NCBI GenBank assembly: GCA_947846985.1
Contig: CANTUZ010000005.1
Coordinates: forward strand, 7,764,501 to 7,828,500
DNA length: 64,000 nt
Origin: Fratercula arctica
Taxonomy: Eukaryota > Chordata > Aves > Charadriiformes > Alcidae
Direction: 5' to 3'
A model generated the notes under the pieces. The model saw nothing but the letters and a program-made list of their open reading frames with translations, was not told where the DNA came from and ran no database searches. Position 1 is the first letter of the stretch; each line of letters opens with the position of its first letter. A program made the translations under genes and the position numbers. Positions 48,115 to 59,854 of the stretch are shown piece by piece.

Positions 48115-51100
48115 CTAAGCAAATACAGGTTTTAAGCAAGCATCTTTTGTTTTGTTTTTTTTTTGTTTTGTTTTGAAGTATGTTTCTTCCCTCACTCAAA
48201 CTGAGAAAAAGCAAATTACTCGAGTAAGATGACTGACAGGTAAAAACGTCATGAATCCACACTGCACATAATAAGTAAACTGTGAAGAAGAAAGTGTGGT
48301 CAATGTATATAAACATACTACCACCAGCAGGTTTGTCACAGAGCAAAATAGCTGTCATAAATAAGGTGTTCCATGTACATGCTGCATTCTCCTCAACCTA
48401 TCAATCGATAAATAGGTAGAACAAGCACTACAGAATTTAGTACTTCATGTTATGCAAAAGAAAAAAAAAAAACAGAAAAATATCTTTACCTATGATACCA
48501 TAATCAAACAACTTAATTTTAATTTTGATGCTTTCAGTTTATGTGAGTATACATTAGATACTTTCTGAAATCAGTGTGTTGCAGTTAAGAATTGATCCTC
48601 AGTATTGGTGCTAAGCAAACTCACCAGATAAATGGAAAAAATAATGGGAAATCCAAGACTCTTTCAGCAGGCTGTTATTCATTCAGTGTTCTCTCATAGT
48701 CTGTTGCCTTTCAGTGCTGAGATCATATGAACAGACACACAGGTGCACAGCTAGGTTTATCTGTTTTAGTATTATGTATTTTCTCAAAAGTCTCTGTATC
48801 TCAGGAATATTTTGGTTTCTCAACATGTATTTGTAACACAGAAAATGTTTCATTAGTTAATGGATCAGTTGCTTTTATACTTAACTTCTTAACTTTTTAG
48901 ACTTCACTCCTAAAAAAATGTTTGGTGCCTGCATTCCTAACAGTTTGTGAGAATTACAGCTATAAAAATATCACCTATTTTATGATTCTGCATGGCAAAC
49001 AATAAAGTAAAAAGACACCTGCAATTTTTTATGGAAGTGTCTAAAATAAAGAAGCAGATAATTGGAAGCTTGTAGAAAATGAGAGTTATTCTTCAGATTG
49101 CCACTTAATTCTAAGCAAGCTTGGAACAGTAATCAAAAGATGTTGCCATGCAATGACTGCTTGCTAATGAGTGACAGAATTTGAGAGTCTTAATTATCAA
49201 TTGGCTGAACTAACATCCTATTCTTGTAGCCCTACTGCAATTAACTAACTGGTAGCTTTTTATATTATTTGAATCCACTAATAACTGATGATGTTCAACA
49301 GTTTATGTAGCAAATTTCACGACAAAGAAACTTTTGCCTAACAATTAAACCCACTCATAGGGCTTTTTAAGAGCCATCTAAGAACTGGAGGCGCCTCACT
49401 GCCAGGTTACAGGAGCAAGACTGTGGCTCCCTGAAGTTTTCAAACGTTGTTTGTCTGTCTTACCTCTTCAGTGATGAAATTTCATTGTTTGGATTTTTTT
49501 TGGTGTGGGTTTCCACCCTCCCCTGCCCCCTCCTCCACCCCCCCCCCCCCCCCCCCCTTCAGAGAATATCTAGTTGTGGTTTAACTTTATGTAACATTTT
49601 ACTAAAGTGCAGGCCTAACTAGTTTAGGTGGCTGATTGTCCAATATCATTAACACAGGTTTCTTGGAGTGTCCGCATTTAATAGTTGGAACAAAGCATTG
49701 GAGAAAATCTTTGATAAAATAGGATAGACATACGGTTGTTCTTCTAATTTTCAGCTTGTCTTAGAGCTAAGTTAAATGGACTTGCTTTAGAAAGTGTGGG
49801 ACAAATGACGGAACTAGCTCACTTTTTTTCTAAGCAGCTCTGTCTTGCTATGATTCGTTTATATCATATTGAAAAGCTACTCTTGTACTTAGCTCCAGGT
49901 TTTCCTTTCCTTTGTTTGAAGTAGAGGAGAGCCACACCTTAAATTGCCTTTTATTTTGCATTGCTTATGTCTACAGAGCCTGTGAAAGGGACTACACTAA
50001 GAAGGACATTCACCAAGTCATGTACCTATCCACACGACTTTCTCCTCTTAACACTTATCAACTATTTTATTCTACTGGCCCTGCCCCTTTTAGGTTTGAA
50101 TTTCAGATTAGCTATAGTATTTGATGGAATGGAATTATGTTTTCTTAGTGGGTGCTCTATAGTGCAGTAGTTGCTAGGTGGTTCGTAGGGAATGAGCTGA
50201 TGGCTGCAACCCTTGTTTGAGTGAATCTGTCAAAGAAATTGAGTCTCATGTATCCCAAATTCTGCCCTGAAGAACAAATGAGATTTTTCCAGCATCTACC
50301 ATAGTCTTACCAGAGTATACTTTTGAGGACTGAAAAACTCCTTAATTTTACAGGGGTAGCCTGTCTGTTCTCCAGGGCTATTTGGATGTAACTACTATGA
50401 GTGCTATCAGTATTCTCTCTGTAGCTGTGTGAACTGTGCCTTACCAGATAGACTAGCCCTTAGCTTAACCTACAGTCTCCTACAGTAACTATTTTAATCA
50501 AGGCATTTTTAATAATGAAGATACTTATCCCATTGTGGTGCAAACAGCGTATGTGGTGTTCCTTCTTTGCTAAAGAAAAGTAAAATCTATTTTTATAGCA
50601 TCATATACCTATTATAAAATGCAAATTCTGGTGATGTGACATTAAGACAACACTACCATCAGACAGACAACTAGTAGGGGAATGTAATTTTCAGAATTAT
50701 TGTCATGTTTTTGTTATTGTGTGGGGTTTTTTTCATCTTTCTTTTACTTTTTCTTAATTTTTGTTTCACTGTTGGCAAAAATTGGGCTGGAAACCTTCAA
50801 TGTCAATTATGGCAAGATTACCTTACCATCAACATAAGTCAGAAAGTATGTGTCAGCCCAGGAGAGCTGTGCTTTGGAAAATAGTGATACCACCAGGACT
50901 TTATTTACATTCCTTGCCTACACTGGGAAGCCTAAGGTCTGTTGATGACTGGTGTGAAGTTAAAAAAGCCTTCAGGTTGTTCTAGCGAGTTGAAGTTCAG
51001 TGCATATGTGAACTTAACGAGGGGAATAAAAATATTTGGACTTCATTTCCGCTGAGAGTTGTGTGGTCTAGTCCTTAATCACATCCAAAAATCTGGGAAT

Positions 51101-51600
51101 TAAATACCATATGACTGTAGGAATATTTATCCTTTGATTCAAGGGGTTGGTGGATTATTTGATGAAAACACAATAAACTATACCACAGATACATCTAAAA
51201 GATACTCTAGGTAACCTCTTTAGTTTCTTTAATGGACTGGATTTGTATCATGTATCAGTTTATGCAAATTTTGTAAAACAGAAACCAAAAAAATGAAGAT
51301 AGTTGTATCTATTTTATAATCTTGGGTGTTGCATGTGTCCTATATTGCTGAATTAAAATTAATTACTACAGTCATTTTTTTTGCTGTACTCTGCTCCTTC
51401 TGTGTCTGAGTGATGCAAGATAATGAAATAATTATTCTAATTTTCTTTCAGAAATTCTTAAGTGCTTAGATTTTAAAAAGCAAAGGTTGTCGCCTGCCAG
51501 CTAATAGACATGCAACTGAAAATAGTGAATGCTGAATCATCAGTCATTGTAATAAACTTGTCACCCTGTGAAATCAAGGGAATAAAAATATTTATTATAT
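48115..51600. other. Unique AT-rich tract
   Basis: No recognised gene. A C20 run lies at 49538-49557. The stretch 49050-49320 is free of simple repeats and contains TTAATTATCAATTGG and GTTGCCATGCAAT, which resemble homeodomain and RFX/octamer half-sites. It has a conserved-non-coding look, but this is only an impression. Confidence 0.5.
49538..49557 (+). repeat. Poly-C run (20 C)
   Basis: A 20-C run at the end of a C-rich stretch (from about 49515). The minus strand is poly-G and could form a G-quadruplex, the plus strand an i-motif. Confidence 0.88.
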
Positions 51601-52358
51601 TGTCCTGGTTTGAACCAGGACCAATTTTCTGTTTTGTAATTTTACTTTTTAGCTGGGCCTTTTCTAGCTGACTAAAGTCTGAAATTAAGAGCATATTGTT
51701 CAGAAACTGCTCACTCTCAGAGTGATAAGACCTGATTATACCAAGGAATGGTACGCAGAGAGCCTCTTGCTTATACTTATTGCTATAACAACTGAGGTCA
51801 GCTGACTTCATTATTTAGGGGGTTGAAAGTGGAAAAGCATAGAGGGGTCACACCTGTAGGGAGGAACAGATAGGACAGTTGACCCAAAACTGACCAATCT
51901 GCAGCTTTGGTCTGCAACTGACCAATTCCATCCCATCTGCATCATGCTCAGTATAAAAGCTGAGGGATCAAAGGGTCAGCGCTCTTTCTTCCATGGCCAA
52001 CGTCTGAGGAGAACTTTGTCTGTTCGTCTGCTTTTGATCCTGATCTGAGCATTCTTGTCTCCAAATCCAGAATTCAGCTCCTTTCCGTTGCTGACTCCAG
52101 TCTGGGACTTTCCCTGTGCTTGCTGGTGACACGATCGTCATCCTGGGAGCTGGATACAGTTTTGTATGTATTATATATTTTTAATTATTTTTATTTTATT
52201 ATTATTTATTTCATTATTTATTAATATTTTCATTAAAGTACTTTAGTTCTTTTTCTAAACTTGTAAATCTCTTTATATCTTCCTATCCTCTCTTTGCGGG
52301 GGGGAGGGGAAGGGGCAATCTGTCATTCTGTTTGGCCAATCCAGCCAAAACCATGACA
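51601..52358 (+). mobile_element. Solo LTR of an avian endogenous retrovirus
   Basis: 758 bp bounded by TG...CA: it starts TGTCCTGGTTT and ends CCAAAACCATGACA, whose reverse complement TGTCATGGTTT matches the start in inverted orientation, as LTR termini do. Internal signals are ordered for plus-strand transcription: a CCAAT-like motif (ACCAATTCC, about 51920), TATAAA at 51952-51957, and ATTAAA at 52232-52237 as a possible polyadenylation signal, followed by a U5-like segment. The stretch 52155-52240 is extremely AT-rich. No primer-binding site, gag, pol or env lies beside it, so it is a solitary LTR left by recombination. Flanking bases (TATAT before, TGTGT after) do not form a perfect target duplication. 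The subfamily is not identified. Confidence 0.85.
51952..51957 (+). promoter_or_regulatory. LTR TATA box
   Basis: TATAAA within GTATAAAAGC, about 350 bp into the LTR and roughly 30 bp upstream of the likely U3/R junction. This is the usual place for an LTR promoter. Present-day activity is unknown. Confidence 0.6.
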
Positions 52359-53278
52359 TGTGTTTTAAAGGCAAATAAGAAAAATGCCTAGATCTTTTGA
52401 AATGATAAGTTCTTTGGAGTGTTTTCATTGTTAATTTACCAAAAAACTAGCAAATAGAAACAAAATTTGGTGAATGTCCAGGTTCAAATACAAAGCTCAG
52501 CAACAAAATTTCTATTAAAGAAAACCAAAAAAACCCACCCCAAACTGGACTCTCTCTGACAGAGTGTCAAAGTCAGGTTTGTCTTTGGTGATTTGAATGC
52601 CCCTAAACACACTATTAGATTCAAGGAAATTTGGTTTTGAACTTACACTTTAGCTTTGATTTGCTTGACAACCATCATATTTTAAAGTGATCTTTTGTCC
52701 GTGCATTTTTTTCCATTATGTAGTAGGCCAGATTTTTGGTTTCTATGATCAGTCTTTTATTCATTTCAATGGAGTTTTCCTAGATTTAATTTGAAATAAG
52801 TAAGAGGAAATTTAGACTGTGAATCGCTCATTTACTGTATTTGATAATAGATTCATTCTATATGAATCTACTGTTCATAATGAAGTTCCTGAAGGTGTAA
52901 ACTCCGTTTATAAGCATAAGGTGCATTTCATGTAACTTCAGCTATTATTTCTACTATTTCTATATTTTTTTTATTTCTTTCTATTCTACAAATGTAAGTT
53001 TACTGTTTACTTTCCAGTCCTGCATTCAATTTTACAAAGGCGAAAGTATTCCAGGTTTTGAGGAATCATTTGTAGAGTTCTTGCAGTATGTCATCATGAA
53101 CAAAAGTTACCTTTGTAACTTCAGTGTTTGAATTTAAAATTGTACAGGGAAGACTATGGCTAGAATTCTTTACACATTTAAAAATAATTTTCTGATTATG
53201 AAAGGTCATACTTTTTGTCCTTGCTAGCCTTTCAAAAATTAATTTTCCTTGTGTGATGTTGTTTTAAGAGACTTGTTC

Positions 53279-53279
<1 letters not shown>

Positions 53280-53338
<59 letters not shown>
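53280..53338 (+). repeat. Compound (TG)n(GA)n microsatellite
   Basis: About nine to ten TG units pass directly into about twenty GA units. The GA part is a perfect purine mirror repeat. Confidence 0.93.
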
Positions 53339-53341
<3 letters not shown>

Positions 53342-55250
53342 ATCAGGATGTTAGTGTTTTCTTAATACCAAGTACTCGAAGTCATTTTTACAAGACTTTA
53401 TTTAAGTGGTTAAAGGGTTTTTTTTGTTTGCTCCAAATGCTTGTGGGAAAGCATCTTTAAACATTAGCAAGAGAAACAGACAACTCGATAAAGGGAAAAT
53501 TTCTGAGCTTGAATGATCAAAACTGCTTTTAATCAGAAAAATACCTGGATTGGGCAGCTAAGAGTGGTTGAGAACCAAAGTCTTCCTCAAAATAGATCTG
53601 AGTTTAACAGTCAATGTGACATTTACTGTAGATTATAGGTGATGGAAATATAGAAGTGCATATAGGAGATACATATATACATATAGCTCAAAATATTTTT
53701 AATGCATTCAAATAGCTAACAAACGCATAGGCTGTTAGATATAATTGACAGGCTGACCTTTCTCCTTTCTTGACCTCAGTTTACATCTTATGGAAGTTAT
53801 AATTCAAGTTAGTATTATAATGTTAATACTATTCTAGTTGTAGATGAGAAATTAAGAAACTATTGTAAAAAAGGGCAAGGATTGTTGATGAACTATGCAT
53901 GGGAGTTCTCAGTGAAGTATTATGAGTTAGCACAAAAATGCAACCATGCCAAAAGCAATGTTTTAACAAGTTGCGTTATTTCATTGTTGAATCTCTTCCA
54001 TCTGCTGTGTTTACCAAATGCCTATTTTGCCTCCCTGAATTACAGGGCTGAAGCCAGTGGAGTCTGACCTGATGACTGCTTACCTTGACATCTGAAATAG
54101 GCCAGGGTCCCCTTGCCTTCCCTTGTCAGTACAGGATGCTTGGGAAGAACCTGAAATCCTCTAAATCCCTCCTCTGTCATCCAACACTTTCTGGACCAGG
54201 AAGCTTGTAGAGTTCTGTGAAGGAGCTGATCCAACTCCCTGCATTGCTCCAGGGCCCCCTGAGGCTAGATTAGCTGTTGGGGATCACATGTTGGGTGTAA
54301 ATGTCTGTAATCTCCTCAGTTATGAGTGCATCAGTGTGGCAGTAATGTATGCATTGCACCTCAGCCTTTCCTTCCTCCTCTGTCATTTCCTTCCTACCAC
54401 AGACAAAATTGCAGCAGCTTTTGGACAGCTGGAAATTCTCCAGTCTGTAAGAAATGGTCAGATGGGCAAGCCCACGTTCTCCTTGATCTCTTTAAAGATG
54501 CTTGACAAATCTGGTGCAAGTAGTTTGTGGATGGAAGATGAGCCACTCAATGGATCAATTTAGTTAAAAGGTATTAATAAGGAAACTTGGTAAAACAACT
54601 TTGCATCCGTATCTTTAGTAAAATTTAGAAATCTGAATGTCTCATTTAGTCCTTGGAGGGAGGTGGAGAAATCCCTCTCTCCTCCTCTTTTTTTTTCTTT
54701 TTTTTTTTGTTTAAAACTTCTATATTTAGGTCACATGCCTATGCTCAACTCTCTTTATTAATTTTTTTTTTTTTAAATCTCATCTATTAATAAATTTAGG
54801 TATGTATGTGTTTCACTATTCTAAATAAACAAAAGCTAAATAAAATTCTAAAGAAATGAATTCTAAATAATGTGTCTCTATAATAAAAAATTAACAACTT
54901 TCAGAGTTCCCTGGAAAAGCTGTTAGTTAGGATCTGTTCCTTTGGGAGTTCCAATGATTTGTATTTCCTTTCCCTCCTTCAGTTTCAGCTTGACAGTTAT
55001 TAGGGTTAGCCCATTCCTCTCTATACACTTCACATTGTTTCCTTTCTAACCCAAGCTAGTCCCTGGGAAGTATGTGAAATTTCCTGTATTCTATTTGTGC
55101 CAGCAGAAGATGGTGACATTTTTAAAACTTGAAGTAATAGTCTGCTTGCTTGTTCTATCTTATAAGATAGAAAAAAACATACAATTACATACTTTGGTAT
55201 GTAAGTTGAGGCCTCATTCAAAATGCACTGGAGACAATAAAACAAGATTT

Positions 55251-55285
55251 GGGGGGGGGGGGACTCACAATAGTTGGGGGGGGGG
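55251..55285 (+). repeat. Two poly-G runs (G12 and G10)
   Basis: G12 at 55251-55262 and G10 at 55276-55285 are separated by 13 bases (ACTCACAATAGTT). Either run alone, or both together, could fold as G-quadruplex. Confidence 0.88.
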
Positions 55286-57005
55286 AAGTGTTAGGCAGAT
55301 TGGTTACCTGACCAAAACTTTGTCCTCGTAGACACATTATATTAAACCAGATGGTAAGCTGACATTTTAAAGGTATTTGTTTAGTGGAGAAAAAAACTCA
55401 ACAACTTGTATGATTATTTCCAGTGATTTTAGGGTACTGTCTCATTTTGATGAAAATAAAATAGAATCTACTTCTTTTTTCTTGGTAACGGGATGTAACT
55501 TGTTGACCTTTGGGTATATTCTATTAAGGTAAATTGCCACTGTTTCAAGAATCCATGGGTTTCACAGGGGAAAGTTCTCTCCCATGATCATTTTATCAAG
55601 GCAGCTGAGTTTCTGTTCATTCTTTTGGTAAAACCATAAGGCAATACCTACTGAAACAGGATGCTAAACAAGTAAGGATCTTGAAGACCATCTTAATTTT
55701 TTTGCACATTAAAATTACTATTGATTCTGAGTCACAGTGATGTGACTCATCCTGAAAGTTAGATGTGTCCCCAAGATGTTGCTGCATCAGAGGCTTATAT
55801 TGAAATTAGCATTAGGGTGGTTTGGTTTTCTGGGGAGGTGATGGGAGCGGTGCTGGTTTTGCCTTTTGCCTTTAACAAAGGGAAAGAGGAGAAGTGAGAG
55901 ACCAATATTTACAAGACAATATTTTTTTTTTTTTCTTCAGCTATTGAAACTTAAGTTGACACTTCAGCTAATAAGCTGGATGTTCTCTGGGATGATACTG
56001 TGGTTACTAATGCTCATACCTTGTTAATTTACAGAATCTGAGAACTATGTATGTAGGTTAGAATCCTAGGCATACTATCCACACTCCAAAGACTTGAGGG
56101 ATTCCTGCTGGGAACAGTCACAAAAAACCAGCCCAATATTCATCGCTGGTCAAAAAGCAAGTAGAACGTTAGGCCTAGCTAGCAGAGAAATTTAAAGCAA
56201 ATTAGGAACTAATTTGTGCTGGTGGATAAATCCTTTTGCAAAGTTGTGTAATTTTGTGAATTTAAATTTTGAATCCTTCATGCAATTTGGTTTGATTAAT
56301 TCCAAAAAAAAGGATCTAATAGAATTAGAAAGTCCTTGATTGATAAAAAGCATGGAATATCTTTCATATGGATTATAATATGAACTATAATAAATTACAA
56401 TTTTGCAGCTTGGAGAAGAGATAAGAGGAAGAGGAGAAGACAGAGCGATATGCAAATATACAAATTGATATACTGAATAAACTTATTAGCTTGTAAATAA
56501 ATTTGTAGCTAATGGAAAAAAATTACTTTTTGCACAATTTATGCTTGTAGAACCCATTACTACAGGATGTTGTGGAGACCAAAAATGTAAAGGTATTAGG
56601 CAAATTTATGGAGTATGTTTCCTGAATTACCTACTAAACCTGATGTTCCAGATACAGCTTCCAGGTTTTCTAAGTCTCCAAGATTCTTAAAGCATAACAG
56701 AAAGGCAATTACTGTACGCCCACTGTGATCTTCAGTTCCTTCAGGAAAGTACATTGGACTAGGCAGGCCTAGACTTAGTAAATTTATTCATATATTCTGA
56801 CAAGATGATGATATAATATTCCAAATATTTAGCATTTATAGTATCTGGCAAATGTTAATATACTTAAGAGACTTCTACACCTGGTTTGAAAAGACTGGAA
56901 GTGGATGCAGAAAAAAGATATTGTAGGACATATCTATTTTAGTATTCTTTTATAACATAGCTAATGTTTCTTTATAATAGTTTTCCCTTTACTTTTCAAG
57001 AACTT

Positions 57006-57026
57006 AAAAAAAAAAAAGGGGGGGGG
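57006..57026 (+). repeat. A12-G9 homopolymer junction
   Basis: Twelve A pass directly into nine G. It is a smaller version of the A15-G16 junction at 45858-45888. Confidence 0.88.
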
Positions 57027-57045
57027 AGAGAAAAGAATCTGTTAC

Positions 57046-57200
57046 TTTGTATTTTTGAATGTTTGCAAATATTTAGGTAAAGTGCTGTATCAGTGCAAAG
57101 TGAATAAACAATGTCAGCCTCTCTGTTTCCATTCACACTATTCAGGTCTATTTTATTAGAGACTTCTATGATTTGTTGATACCGCTTCAACATTTCATTT
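57046..57200 (-). other. Candidate coding exon, 155 nt (low confidence)
   Basis: On the minus strand a strong acceptor, ACTATGTTTCCCTTCAG, is followed by a frame open for the whole 155 nt (part of a 101-codon open frame, 56996-57301). The translation is hydrophilic and charged, with pieces such as NEMLKRYQQIIEVSNKIDL and NGNREADIVYSL. The proposed donor AAA|GTAACA is weak. The exon would begin with the third base of a codon and end with one extra base, which suits the 48035-48114 candidate. No family is recognised. Confidence 0.25.
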
Positions 57201-58701
57201 CTGAAGGGAAACATAGTTTTAGAGCAAGAAGCCTCTAGAGCTTGCAAGCAGGAGGCGGAAGTGAGTGGGCTGATATTGAAAAAAGCACTGTTGATTGACA
57301 TGATATATTGGTTTAGAGTATATTAACTTATCTCACACTTTAAAGAGTCAAAATTAACTCAGGAACGTGTTTAGAATCCTAACACCTCAACAGATGGAAA
57401 GCTCCCTTCCTTCCTCCTCCCCCAAAATCACCTGGCAAAGAGTGAGCCAAGGCTAAAAAGGTGTTTTAGAGAATTTTGGTTCGTTCTGCAAATTATATTT
57501 TTTACACTTCTCAGAATAGTTTGCAGCTTTCCACAAACCAGAATGCATCTTCATAGCTTCTCCTGTTTCCTTATAAAAAAAAAAAATAATTCAGGAGTAG
57601 AGTTTATTTTAATTACAGTGCGTACAGTATGTCATGGTCTAGTGCGTCAAGCATTGCTATTTTGTGTCAGTGCTTAATTCCAACTTTAGACGGACATACA
57701 TCATAACTGTAAACACCTGCCTAGCTTCATTAAGGATAGTAAAAATATCCCATTGTGGGAGGATCATAAGCTGTGTTTTAGGCAGTTTGCGTGTGATCTC
57801 TGACAAGAACATACCGTGCTACATCTTTCTCGTTGTCTGTATTCTCCTTTTGGATGAGAAATATGCAATTCTGTCTCTGTCCTCGGCCCCAACGCGTGCA
57901 CACACATGCACACCCAGAGTATTCCAGTGGTACATATAGTAATTTAAAATAATTTTGCAATAGTCTATCTTTCTATGGAAAGATGAAACTAAATTTAAAA
58001 CACCACAAGATTAGCTTAATATATACAGATAGCTCAGAGGTCATTTATAATCATAGTATTGCTGCCATATGTTTAAGAAAGAGTAATTAAAAAAAAAAAC
58101 CACACTAGGGCAGTTCTGCTTTCATTTAAAAAAGATAAAAAAGGATGAGGTTAGTGCTTAAAAAAAGGATAGAAGTTTCCGCATAGGGATCCAAACATGA
58201 GTAACGTGCAAACAGTCCTATCATCTGTCAAACCAACTACCACATCAAATTCATAAATAGCAGTGTGTAAAAAGGAAACTAGGAAAACCAAATTCCACTT
58301 TAAAGCATCATAGAAATAGGAGGTTTTTTAATTAAAGCTGAGCACTGTTAGGGATATTATTAAAACTCTCTACATGCTTTGGTTTGGGTGGGTTTTTTTT
58401 TTTGTTTGTATTATTTTCCAGAACACTTCCCATCTATTGAAGCCATTTACAAACAAACTGAGGCAAAAATAGATCAAGGGCTCCTGACACCTCATGGTTT
58501 CAAGAGAACGTGAGCGTGCTTCATATAATGTAATGCGGGGACTTATGTACTAGTATGGCTTGCTTCTGGTCCACACTTTTCTCTCCTTAAAGCTGAAAGA
58601 GACGTGCACTACTTGATTTTATTATCATTAGAGTTAGTCCAACAGGAAACAACTGTCCACAGTAGAATAATCCCAGCACTCCTGGCTCTTTAATTACCAA
58701 A

Positions 58702-59160
58702 CTATTTAACTGCTGAAGTGTTAAAGTTTAAAAATAAATAAGAAAATTGACCAAACACAAAATCTGTCATTTGGATTTCTGTGTGTTTTTCAGTCACACG
58801 CAGTACTGATGGGCATAAATCCAGCTTGTCGTGAAGCTCCTGTTTAAAGTTACTCATCATCTTTCGTGTGGCCTTGGTCACGTAGCCCTTTGTTTCTAGC
58901 CCACATCTCCTCCTACTCAGGACACTGTTCCTGCTGCTAGAAAAGTCATAGCCCCTACTGGTTTCTATAGAACAGCACTGAACATTTGAAATAGAATGAC
59001 GTGGATGCTTGTAAGAGGTGTGTTGGCGTAGCAGATGTGATAATTGGGATACGCAGACTCTCAGCATCCCTGGCTTCCACCTGCTCCTTTCTAGATGGGC
59101 ATTCGTATCTTTCTGAAGTCTCATCCATGAAGCGATCGCTTCCCCACAAACCAGGAAGTA
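58702..59160 (-). other. CpG-enriched 140-codon open frame, possible exon
   Basis: The minus-strand frame 59124-58702 is open for 140 codons, the longest open frame outside CR1 apart from short low-complexity ones. About ten CpGs fall in 58799-59132, well above the surrounding density. The translation is basic and Ser/Arg/Lys-rich (for example RRRCGLETKGYVTKATRKMM, then NFKQELHDKLDL). A second minus-strand frame (58955-59149) overlaps it and also looks protein-like, so either could be the coding one, or neither. An acceptor-like TTCCTGGTTTGTGGGGAAG precedes it. No clear donor was found. Family unknown. Confidence 0.25.
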
Positions 59161-59496
59161 CAGTGATAGATATTTTAATTTCCCAAATTACATGGCAGTT
59201 GTAATCTAAATGCTAAATGGCTGTGAAATTTGGTCAGTGTCTTGCATTTACTATGACTGCTACGGAAAATAAGTTTAAAGACAGTAATCTCTTTTTTTTT
59301 TTAATCTTCAGTATCACTGTGCCTAGTATGCAGCTCTTGGAATTTTGTGGTTGGTTATATTAACTCCAGCATCTTTTTTGGCAAGAGCTTTCTTGGCACA
59401 AGACCGATTAAAAGATAGCTTTGGGTAGGGAGTGTGGGCTTTTTTTGTTGTTATTTTCTTTTAAGTCTTTCTCTGTGTGTATGTGCATATGTAAGT

Positions 59497-59560
59497 TTTA
59501 TATAAAAACTTTTATATATACATATGTATATATATGTATATAAATTCATATATAATGAAA
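59497..59560. repeat. TA-rich low-complexity stretch
   Basis: Alternating TATATA, TATGTATA and CATATG units with self-complementary hairpin potential. A simple-sequence repeat. Confidence 0.8.
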
Positions 59561-59580
59561 CCAAATAAAAAACCCTTCAC

Positions 59581-59854
59581 CTGAAATATAACCCTGGCAG
59601 ATGGACCCAAAGAAAGTAGGTGACCCATGAGATGTCCTGTTCCAGCAATGTGCAGGTTGGGTCACCTCTTCTGCTCCCTTAACTCGTACAGTGTTTCCTA
59701 TCCAGAAAGCTGACACCTGGCCGGACCTATACATTATTGATACGTTCAAACCCTGTAGCGGAGGTGGATTTCCTGCAGATATTTCAGCTGTTCTGGAACA
59801 TGTGAAGTGTTCCAATATGTTTCCATAAAAACAACTTCTAAGCTCTCCACTTTT
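59581..59854 (-). other. Possible exon, minus strand (low confidence)
   Basis: The minus-strand open frame 59902-59546 (118 codons) contains a good donor, TTTCAG|GTGAAG, at 59581. An acceptor-like GATTTTTCTGGAG precedes 59854. The implied 274-nt exon ends with one extra base, which would fit a start at CGATCGC in the adjacent 58.7-59.15-kb open frame. It contains several CpGs. The translation includes pieces such as PPPLQGLNVSIMYRSGQV. No family is recognised, and other boundaries are possible. Confidence 0.22.

Larger units (their letters stand above)
52359..57045. other. Unique tract with microsatellite and G-runs
   Basis: No recognised gene. A GC-richer stretch at 54040-54560 has open frames on both strands. 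It includes a pyrimidine-rich acceptor (TTCCTTCCTACCACAG at 54402) and a nearby CAGTCT|GTAAGA donor-like site enclosing 44 nt. All three frames are open across those 44 nt, so this says little about coding. Confidence 0.5.

Noticed and set aside
51473..51811. 112-codon minus-strand open frame
   Set aside because: It overlaps the start of the solo LTR in antisense and has no recognisable domain.
51601..52358. LTR as one end of a full endogenous retrovirus
   Set aside because: No second LTR, primer-binding site or gag/pol/env-like frame is found on either side within the window.
54403..54446. 44-nt plus-strand exon with a good acceptor
   Set aside because: All three frames are open and the donor context is poor, so coding cannot be inferred.
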